DNA from: JBFLXN01 sp040755715 [NCBI: Candidatus Edwardsbacteria bacterium]
Lineage (GTDB): Bacteria > Edwardsbacteria > AC1 > JBFLXN01
Direction of reading: 5' to 3'
Length of the DNA: 5,361 nt
Assembly (NCBI GenBank): GCA_040755715.1
Contig: JBFLXN010000178.1
Span: forward strand, 1 to 5,361
The position numbers and the translations under genes were made by a program. Positions 1-4,581 of the stretch are shown here, one piece after another (the stretch's first letter is position 1; the number at the start of each line of letters is the position of its first letter). A model generated the notes under the pieces. That model had not been told where the DNA came from. It ran no database searches and saw nothing but the letters and a program-made list of their open reading frames with translations.

Positions 1-7
1 CCTTTAC

Positions 8-37
8 AAAAAAGTTATTGCAGGAAGTAACTTCCGC
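8..37 (-). terminator. possible weak intrinsic terminator after the DUF3795 gene
   Basis: On the minus strand, about 22 bases after the stop codon of the DUF3795 gene, there is a small hairpin: GGAAGT and ACTTCC around a single base (23-35), extended by an outer GC/GC pair across one bulged base (20-21 and 36-37). It is followed a few bases later by a run of six T (complement of 8-13). The short stem, the tight loop and the gap between stem and T-run make this a poor fit to a canonical Rho-independent terminator. It is placed where transcription of the leftward gene run could end. Confidence 0.3.
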
Positions 38-59
38 TGGCCTAAAGATAGGGCTGGTT

Positions 60-464
60 CTATTCATAAATATTTTTATCATAGAAATTGGCAAACACAT
101 AATAGCGACAATTAGTTAACAAAGCATTATGGCAAGGGAATTCGTCACATTGAAAACAAAAATCAACGCCTTTCTCTTGATAGCAAGTCATAATCCTACA
201 ATTAAACTCAGGAAATCTGCAAGTGCCCTTCCGACATCCCTTGCAGTCTCCTTGGGCAAAGAATGTAAGCAAGTCTTTAAAGGAAGGATAGTTTTTTAAC
301 ACAGAAAGAAGTACTGAAAATTTTTCAGCGTATTTATCAAAAGACCCGAGGCATTCCAGTAGCCTGGCACTGAGCATTTTTATTTCACCCTCTGAATGAG
401 CAAAACATCGGCGGCAGTTTAATCCACACGGGGCTAAAAAGTCTAATACCTCTCTGTATTCCAT
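60..464 (-). CDS. DUF3795-family cysteine-rich protein (134 aa)
   Basis: A small, probably cytoplasmic protein of unknown function that matches the DUF3795 pattern as I know it. It opens with APCGLNCRRC (C13, C17, C20) and ends with GVDFCFQCDEFPC (C103, C106, C111). There are 13 cysteines in 134 residues: 13, 17, 20, 38, 74, 77, 82, 89, 94, 103, 106, 111 and 119. The grouped CxxxCxxC, CxxC and CxxxxC spacings suggest metal binding (zinc or an iron-sulfur cluster), which is inference. No signal peptide or membrane segment is seen. The ATG is supported by AGGAGG (complement of 471-476) six bases upstream. The gene starts 15 bases after the stop of the beta-CASP RNase gene, so its ribosome binding site lies just beyond that stop and the two are probably co-transcribed and translationally coupled. 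The family assignment is fairly firm; the role is unknown. Confidence 0.85.
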   Translation of the reverse strand: MEYREVLDFLAPCGLNCRRCFAHSEGEIKMLSARLLECLGSFDKYAEKFSVLLSVLKNYPSFKDLLTFFAQGDCKGCRKGTCRFPEFNCRIMTCYQEKGVDFCFQCDEFPCHNALLTNCRYYVFANFYDKNIYE

Positions 465-470
465 TTCATT

Positions 471-476
471 CCTCCT
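471..476 (-). promoter_or_regulatory. Shine-Dalgarno AGGAGG of the DUF3795 gene
   Basis: The complement of 471-476 reads AGGAGG, six bases before the ATG at 464. It sits in the 15-base gap after the beta-CASP stop codon (TGA, 480-482) and fixes the DUF3795 start. An ATG two codons upstream in another frame gives no comparable protein. Confidence 0.8.
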
Positions 477-479
477 ACT

Positions 480-1868
480 TCAACTAAAAATTTGTCCTAC
501 TTCTGGAACAACCACTTCTTTCACCCCTAAATCCTTTATCTCTTCAGCCAAAGCCAGAGATTGGTCTTCATCACCATGAACCAAGAAAACAGGGCCGAAA
601 TTATCTTTTACAGGAATAAGATATTCCAAAAGTTCATTTCTATCAGCGTGAGCGGAAAATCCATTCATCACTTTGACTTCCGCTTCTACCGTGAACTCTT
701 CACCAAAAATTCTGACTTTTTTTGCCTTATCTACTAACTGCTTCCCTAATGTGCCTTGTGCCTGAAACCCAACAATCAAAATAGTATTCCGGGAATTCTC
801 AATTGAATGACGCAAATGATGTAAAATTCTCCCGGCTTCACACATCCCTGAGGCAGAAATAATGATGCAGGATTCTTCTAAAGCGTTCAATCTTTTTGAA
901 TCTTCAACTTCAGTAATATAGGTAAGGCGGTTGAAACCGAAGGGGTCACCGGTATTAAAGACCATCTCTTTCGTTTCTTCATCATAACATTCAGGATGAG
1001 ATTTAAAAATCTCAGTTACATTTACTGAAAGAGGGCTATCAACAAAGATAGGTAAAGGTGGAAGACGATTTGTTTCAAATAATTTATGTAATTCATAGAC
1101 GATTTCCTGAGTTCTGCCAACAGAAAAAGCTGGGATAATTATTTTCCCACCTCTCAAATAAGTTCTTCGCACTACTTCTTCTAATTCTTCAACTGTTTTT
1201 TCAATCGGACCGTGCAGTCTATTCCCGTATGTGCTTTCCAAAATTAAAATATCTGCTTTTTGAATCTGATAGGGGTCACGCAAGATTGGAAGATTTTTTC
1301 TTCCCAAATCACCACTGAAGATAATTTGTTTTTTCTTTCCATTCTCTTTTATTTCTAAAGAAATAAGTGCCGAACCAAGAATGTGCCCGGCATCGTGAAA
1401 GGTGACTTTTATTTCATCAGTGATATAAAATGGCTTTTCATAATTCATCCCGACGAAATAGCAAAGGCAGTCCCCTACTTCTTTTAAAGTATAAAGAGGC
1501 GTCTTTGATGGCAGACCTTTTTCCGCCCTTTTTTTGTTGACGAATTCGGTATCCTTCTTTTGAATATGAGCGCTATCAGGCAACATTACTGCTAACAAAT
1601 CTTTTGTTGCCGAAGTCATATAGATATTTTTCTTAAAACCCTGCTTCACCAAAGTAGGAATATTGCCACTGTGGTCAAGGTGAGCGTGAGATAGAATCAA
1701 ACAGTCAATTTTTTTTGCCTCAAACGGAAGATTTCTATTCCTATTCTCGCTTTCTTCTCTCGGACCCTGAAAGATTCCACACTCCAGAAGAATGCGCTTG
1801 CCGTTTGTTTCAAGTAAATGCATTGAACCGGTGACGGTTCTGGCCCCACCTAAAAATTGGATTTTCAT
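480..1868 (-). CDS. MBL-fold beta-CASP RNase, CPSF/TTHA0252-like (462 aa)
   Basis: A zinc-dependent metallo-beta-lactamase-fold ribonuclease of the beta-CASP group, related to CPSF73 and the single-domain bacterial enzymes such as Thermus TTHA0252. It probably acts in cytoplasmic RNA processing or decay. Numbering from MKIQFLGG: the N-terminal MBL part has GARTVTGS (8-15), motif 2 HAHLDH (H61, H63, D65, H66), motif 3 AGHILGS (H162) and motif 4 SGDLG (D187). The beta-CASP insert begins with LESTYG (E211, motif A), passes through GRILHH (H350, motif B) and reaches SAHAD (H407, motif C). VHGD (H431) lies near the C-terminus. No KH domain is present, unlike archaeal homologues. All catalytic residues are intact and the length is close to the family's. 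A TTG start seven codons upstream (1889) is open, but those codons lie in the flanking repeat and the conserved fold begins at MKIQ, so ATG at 1868 is chosen. No Shine-Dalgarno precedes either start. Confidence 0.93.
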   Translation of the reverse strand: MKIQFLGGARTVTGSMHLLETNGKRILLECGIFQGPREESENRNRNLPFEAKKIDCLILSHAHLDHSGNIPTLVKQGFKKNIYMTSATKDLLAVMLPDSAHIQKKDTEFVNKKRAEKGLPSKTPLYTLKEVGDCLCYFVGMNYEKPFYITDEIKVTFHDAGHILGSALISLEIKENGKKKQIIFSGDLGRKNLPILRDPYQIQKADILILESTYGNRLHGPIEKTVEELEEVVRRTYLRGGKIIIPAFSVGRTQEIVYELHKLFETNRLPPLPIFVDSPLSVNVTEIFKSHPECYDEETKEMVFNTGDPFGFNRLTYITEVEDSKRLNALEESCIIISASGMCEAGRILHHLRHSIENSRNTILIVGFQAQGTLGKQLVDKAKKVRIFGEEFTVEAEVKVMNGFSAHADRNELLEYLIPVKDNFGPVFLVHGDEDQSLALAEEIKDLGVKEVVVPEVGQIFS

Positions 1869-1873
1869 AGTTA

Positions 1874-2040
1874 AAGTAGCGAGTAGCAAGTAGAGAGTTC
1901 TGGGTTTATTGGGTTTGTTGGGTTTATTGGGTTTGTTGGGTTTGTTGGGTTTGTTGGGTTTTAGTAACCCGATAAACTCAATAAACTGTGTAAACCCAAT
2001 AAACTTTTTTTACTGATTATTACTCTCTACTCACTACTTA
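1874..2040. repeat. nested inverted repeat made of heptamer and nonamer tandem arrays
   Basis: A composite element fills the gap between the two metallo-hydrolase genes. The outer left arm (1874-1899) is a tandem of heptamers, AAGTAGC GAGTAGC AAGTAGA. The outer right arm (2021-2040) is the same pattern inverted, reading AAGTAGT GAGTAGA on the minus strand. Inside are six exact 9-bp units, TGGGTTTAT or TGGGTTTGT (1901-1954), and the start of a seventh. Then come a five-base loop TTAGT (1961-1965) and four inverted 9-bp units, AACCCGATA, AACTCAATA, AACTGTGTA and AACCCAATA (1966-2001). Folding 1922-1960 on 1966-2004 gives 30 matches in 39 positions by hand count. The element overlaps the last codons and stop of the glyoxalase-like gene and ends a few bases before the beta-CASP start. 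It has no coding capacity for a transposase. It could be a structured miniature element, a processing signal in mRNA, or inert repeat DNA. Confidence 0.88.
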
Positions 2041-2660
2041 CTTTTCAAAAATGGATTAAATTTCCTCTCCTCTCCAATCGTTGTGTTTTGTCCATGTCCA
2101 GGATAAACAATAGTGTCATCAGGTAAAGTCAACAATTTTTCTTTAATTGACTGAAGAAGAATTTTTTCTGAACCGCCGGGAAGGTCTGTCCGACCAATAC
2201 TTCCAGCAAAGAGAGTATCGCCGCAGAAGATTGCACCACCTACTTTTAGTGTAATACTGCCAGGTGAATGCCCAGGTGTATGTAAAATTTCCAATGACAG
2301 ACTCCCGATTTTTATTATTTCTCCTTCTTTTATCAATCTGTCCGCTGGTGGAGAAGTCACCCATTGAGCAATAAAGAGAGAAAAATTCTTGTCAGGTCTG
2401 GTAAGCATTGAAGCATCTTTGGAATGAATCAAAATTTCCGCTTTTGTCTCTTCTTTTATCTTGTGATTGCCACCGATATGGTCAATATGGCCATGGGTGT
2501 TAATGATATAGACTGGATTGAACTTGTTTTTCCTGACAACCTGTAAAATTCTTTCTGGCTCAGCCCCCGGGTCAATAATAGCACAATCTCTTGTCTGAGA
2601 ACAGGATAAGAGATAACAGTCAGTTTCTAATTCCCCAATAACAATTTGTTCAAGCAACAT
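2034..2660 (-). CDS. glyoxalase-II-like MBL-fold metallo-hydrolase (208 aa)
   Basis: A cytoplasmic metallo-beta-lactamase-fold hydrolase of the short glyoxalase-II-like group (YcbL-like). Family members hydrolyse thioesters such as S-lactoylglutathione, but the substrate here is not shown. Metal ligands are complete: THGHIDH (H56, H58, D60, H61), TPGHSPGS (H131), FCGDTLF (D148) and YPGHG (H189). The segment GSIGRTDLPGG (153-163) is typical of this group. At 208 residues it matches the short bacterial form and lacks the C-terminal substrate domain of classical glyoxalase II, so it may accept other thioesters or persulfides. The ATG at 2660 follows a modest GAGGT (complement of 2671-2675) at about 10 bases. 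The last two codons and the TAG stop (2034-2036) lie inside the neighbouring repeat. It belongs to the same fold superfamily as the downstream RNase, but the proteins differ greatly in length and insert. Confidence 0.92.
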   Translation of the reverse strand: MLLEQIVIGELETDCYLLSCSQTRDCAIIDPGAEPERILQVVRKNKFNPVYIINTHGHIDHIGGNHKIKEETKAEILIHSKDASMLTRPDKNFSLFIAQWVTSPPADRLIKEGEIIKIGSLSLEILHTPGHSPGSITLKVGGAIFCGDTLFAGSIGRTDLPGGSEKILLQSIKEKLLTLPDDTIVYPGHGQNTTIGEERKFNPFLKSK

Positions 2661-2682
2661 TTTTAGAAGTACCTCAGTGGTT

Positions 2683-2762
2683 TTGATTACGGCGATTAAA
2701 AATAGCGATTACAGAGATTTATTCTTTCTCGCTGTCATCTGTGTTTTTATCACTGTAATCAA
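2683..2762. repeat. imperfect inverted repeat filling the ogt to MBL-hydrolase gap
   Basis: The left arm (2683-2718) starts TTGATTAC, then GGCGATTAAAAA, and ends ACAGAGAT. The right arm (2737-2762), read on the minus strand, gives TTGATTACAGTGATAAAAA then CACAGAT. The first eight bases match exactly, most of the remainder matches, and the left arm carries about nine extra bases. The left arm also repeats GCGATTA internally (GGCGATTAAA and AGCGATTACA). No open reading frame is present. It looks like a dispersed intergenic repeat; whether it occurs elsewhere cannot be judged from this window. Confidence 0.6.
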
Positions 2763-2778
2763 TCCGCCTAAGGCAGAT
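2762..2778 (-). other. small hairpin 20 bases after the ogt stop codon
   Basis: On the minus strand ATCTGCC pairs with GGCGGAT around the loop TTA, giving a seven-base-pair stem in RNA if one U-G wobble is allowed. On the plus strand the same pair would be a mismatch. It lies in the 3' untranslated region of the alkyltransferase gene. No T-run follows, so it is not a canonical intrinsic terminator. It could protect a 3' end or be part of the adjoining repeat. Confidence 0.4.
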
Positions 2779-2798
2779 GGACTTTTTCAGTAATCTCG

Positions 2799-3314
2799 TT
2801 AGAGCAGTTTCAATTCTCCCCTTTCTAAAGCCAGTAGTTTTTTCTTCCACTCAAGTCCACCAGAGAAACCACCCAAAGAACCATTTTTTCTTATTACCCG
2901 ATGACAGGGAATAATAATAGGCAGTGGATTAAATTTCAAAGCCAACCCTACTGCTCTGGCGGCTTTTGGCTTTCCCAATTCTTTCGCTATCCAAGAGTAA
3001 GAACGCACCTGTCCGTATGGGATACGACGCACTCTTTCCCAAACTGCTCGTTCAAAAGCAGTTGTTCCTCGTAAATCAAGCGGATAGTTGAAATTCACAG
3101 GGATACCGGCAAAATAGCCGCAGAGGTCAACAATCAACGGCTCAAAGAAATTCTCATCTCTCCTTAATTCAACCTTGACCTCTTTTGCAATTGTTTCAAA
3201 AAATTTTTCTTCCGGCTTGGATAATTGCAAATAGAAAAGCCCTCGCTCAGTGGCGGAGAGACAAATCTCACCGAAAGGTGAAGAGAAAAATGTGTAATAG
3301 AGAATTCCAGACAT
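2799..3314 (-). CDS. ogt: methylated-DNA-[protein]-cysteine S-methyltransferase (171 aa)
   Basis: A suicide DNA-repair protein that moves alkyl groups from O6-alkylguanine (and O4-alkylthymine in the family) to its own cysteine. Numbering from the upstream TTG codon at 3317, the N-terminal half (about 5-80) is the poorly conserved ribonuclease-like domain. The C-terminal half has the helix-turn-helix region YGQVRSYSWIAKELG (Y107), the arginine-finger context AARAVG (R121), NPLPIII (N130), the acceptor-cysteine motif PCHRV (C138) and a glutamate near the end (E165, in LALERG). Every residue expected for activity is present, and the length fits Ogt without an Ada domain. The start is either TTG at 3317 or the following ATG at 3314; I prefer ATG, with AGG nine bases upstream. 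It is co-directional with the DUF1016 gene but 98 bases away, so it may have its own promoter. Confidence 0.93.
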   Translation of the reverse strand: MSGILYYTFFSSPFGEICLSATERGLFYLQLSKPEEKFFETIAKEVKVELRRDENFFEPLIVDLCGYFAGIPVNFNYPLDLRGTTAFERAVWERVRRIPYGQVRSYSWIAKELGKPKAARAVGLALKFNPLPIIIPCHRVIRKNGSLGGFSGGLEWKKKLLALERGELKLL

Positions 3315-3380
3315 CAAAATTTACCTATTTGACATTTTTAGAGTGGCACTTAACCTTAGTGTATAATTAACTTTCCACCT

Positions 3381-3399
3381 TCAAAATCATTGGTCAGTG
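3381..3399. repeat. 19-bp direct repeat, left copy, flanking the DUF1016 gene
   Basis: Reads TCAAAATC, then AT, then TGGTCAGTG. The copy at 4544-4562 is identical except for the central two bases (GC), giving 17 of 19 matches in the same orientation. This copy lies 13 bases beyond the DUF1016 stop codon. A few bases to the right (CG, then TTCTG here and TTGTG there) also align with small gaps. The pair may mark a duplicated junction or be two members of a dispersed family. Confidence 0.7.
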
Positions 3400-3412
3400 C
3401 GTTCTGAAATAA

Positions 3413-4522
3413 TCATTTCTTTTCCTCTATCAATTTTGGTATTGGTTTAAGTTTGAGTCTTAGCTCTTTCTCCGAAGGCAATGCTAATTTATATTTGGAA
3501 GCGAAAACTTTATTGTTCAAGCCACCCAAGACATATTTTGCAAAAATATCATCCTTTTTGGCACAGAGTATAAGACCTACTGGATCATTCTCTCCTTCTG
3601 CTTTCTCGTTATCTTTAATATAATTCAGATAAAAGTTCATCTGCCCAATATCTGAATGGTCAAGTTCGTCTGTTTTCAAATCTATCAGAACCAAACATCT
3701 CAACAATCTGTTATAAAAAACCAAATCTATGTAATAATGACGGTTAGCAATGGTAATTCTCTTTTGACGGGCAACAAAAGCAAACCCTTTACCAAGTTCT
3801 AATAAAAAGTGTTGAAGTCTATCAATCAGGGCTTGTTCTAACTGACTTTCAGTATAAGAGGTTTCTTCTTTAAGATTAAGAAACTCAAGTATATATGGGT
3901 CTTTTATTGCATCCTCTGGTTTTTCTATTATTTGCCCTTTCTCTGCCATTTTCATTACTGCTTTGACATCTTTGCTGTAAGCAATTCTTTCAAAGAGCAT
4001 TGAATTGATTTGTCTCTTTAGTTCACGCACAGACCAATTATTCTGGATTGCCTCTTGTTCATAAAAAGAACGGGCAAGAGGTTCTTCTACCTTCAGCAAT
4101 TCGCAATAATGAGACCAGGAGAGCATCGGTTCAAATTTGGCAGACAGTGTTTGGGATTTTTCACCCTCAGATTTCCAAGACAGTCTCTTGGATTTTTGTC
4201 TTTCAGAAGATTTGGCAGACAGTGTCTGCCGAATTGGAAAATTGAGATAAAAAACTCTGATGTTCCTTAAGTTCCTTTCTGAGAACCCTCTTCCAAATTT
4301 GGCAGTCATGTCTGCCGAAAGTTTTTTGAGTAGTTTTTCTCCGTACTCTGCCCTTGCCTTACCTTTCTGCTCAAACTCTACAATCTCTCTGCCAATCTCC
4401 CAGTATGCCAAAACTTGTGCCTTGTTTATATCTCGGATTACCTTTGTTCTTGCAAGTGTTAAAATCTCGGCAATCCTATCAAGCAAGTTGTTATAATTTA
4501 TTGCAGTTAATCCTTTTTCCAT
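3413..4522 (-). CDS. DUF1016/YhcG-family PD-(D/E)XK nuclease (369 aa)
   Basis: A putative DNase of the YhcG group: an N-terminal DUF1016 domain (about 8-95, including AYWEIGREIVE and FGRGFSERNLRN) followed by a PD-(D/E)XK nuclease domain (about 205-345). Conserved pieces are LSWSHYCELL (134-143), FLLELGKGFAFVARQKRI (239-256), YIDLVFYNRLL (D266), LVLIDLK (D281, K283), DIGQMNFYLNYI (291-302) and GLILCAKK (316-323). D266, D281 and K283 form the expected active site; the second acid is Asp where many relatives have Glu. Relatives are often found near restriction or other defence genes, but their function is poorly known. Odd feature: residues 98-131, between the domains, are three imperfect in-frame repeats (QTLSAK, KRLSWK, QTLSAK) encoded by palindromic DNA. 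The ATG has AAAGG seven bases upstream. The gene is bounded by matching 19-bp repeats. Confidence 0.9.
   Translation of the reverse strand: MEKGLTAINYNNLLDRIAEILTLARTKVIRDINKAQVLAYWEIGREIVEFEQKGKARAEYGEKLLKKLSADMTAKFGRGFSERNLRNIRVFYLNFPIRQTLSAKSSERQKSKRLSWKSEGEKSQTLSAKFEPMLSWSHYCELLKVEEPLARSFYEQEAIQNNWSVRELKRQINSMLFERIAYSKDVKAVMKMAEKGQIIEKPEDAIKDPYILEFLNLKEETSYTESQLEQALIDRLQHFLLELGKGFAFVARQKRITIANRHYYIDLVFYNRLLRCLVLIDLKTDELDHSDIGQMNFYLNYIKDNEKAEGENDPVGLILCAKKDDIFAKYVLGGLNNKVFASKYKLALPSEKELRLKLKPIPKLIEEKK
4136..4233. repeat. three in-frame palindromic repeats inside the DUF1016 gene
   Basis: Copy C (4211-4233) is a near-perfect palindrome: TTTGGCAGACA, G, TGTCTGCCGAA, with 10 of 11 arm positions complementary. 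Copy B (4172-4194) is TTTCCAAGACA, G, TCTCTTGGATT; its arms differ from C but still pair (CCAAGA with TCTTGG). Copy A (4136-4158) has the left arm of C exactly and a right arm resembling B, TGTTTGGGATT, so it is no longer a palindrome. The copies are spaced 39 and 36 bases apart, both multiples of three, and all are read in one frame to give QTLSAK, KRLSWK and QTLSAK. They lie at the junction between the DUF1016 domain and the nuclease domain, where length change should be tolerated. Confidence 0.85.
4298..4319. repeat. fourth related palindrome within the conserved DUF1016 domain
   Basis: TTTGGCAGTCA followed by TGTCTGCCGAA closely resembles copy C of the linker repeats; aligning them needs a one-base gap at the centre and one substitution nearby. 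Here the sequence encodes the conserved family segment LSADMTAKF rather than a linker insertion. The similarity may be a source-copy relationship or chance. Confidence 0.55.
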
Positions 4523-4543
4523 ATAAATACCTTTCTTCCCAGA

Positions 4544-4562
4544 TCAAAATCGCTGGTCAGTG
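4544..4562. repeat. 19-bp direct repeat, right copy, upstream of the DUF1016 gene
   Basis: Reads TCAAAATC, then GC, then TGGTCAGTG, in the same orientation as the copy at 3381-3399, 1163 bases away. It lies within the 59-base gap between the HNH gene stop (4582) and the DUF1016 start (4522), about 21 bases before the ATG. It would therefore be in the 5' leader of the nuclease mRNA. The ribosome binding site (AAAGG, complement of 4530-4534) lies outside the core. Confidence 0.7.
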
Positions 4563-4581
4563 GCGGTTGTGGATTAAACAT

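Noticed and set aside
405-428. CxxxCxxC in the DUF3795 protein as a radical SAM motif
   Set aside because: The spacing matches, but at 134 residues the protein is far too short for a radical SAM barrel and lacks the later motifs; the cysteines fit DUF3795.
1869-1889. N-terminal extension of the beta-CASP RNase from a TTG start
   Set aside because: The seven extra codons are translated from the repeat arm, the family fold begins at MKIQFLGG, and no ribosome binding site supports the TTG.
1901-1963. CRISPR array or telomere-like repeat
   Set aside because: The units are 9 bases in direct tandem with no spacers, so not CRISPR. The TTTGGG look is superficial, and the array is short and internal.
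2143-2364. A 73-codon minus-strand frame within the glyoxalase-like gene
   Set aside because: It overlaps a gene with complete metal-ligand motifs in another frame, and its translation is basic and featureless.
2671-2690. Possible third copy of the 19-bp repeat, inverted, upstream of the glyoxalase-like gene
   Set aside because: Only CAGTG and TTTTGA align, with several bases missing between them; this is too weak to separate from chance.
3329-3367. Perfect TTGACA and TATAAT hexamers on the plus strand
   Set aside because: They are 27 bases apart, far from the 16-18 needed, and would drive transcription against the DUF1016 gene with no plus-strand gene to serve.
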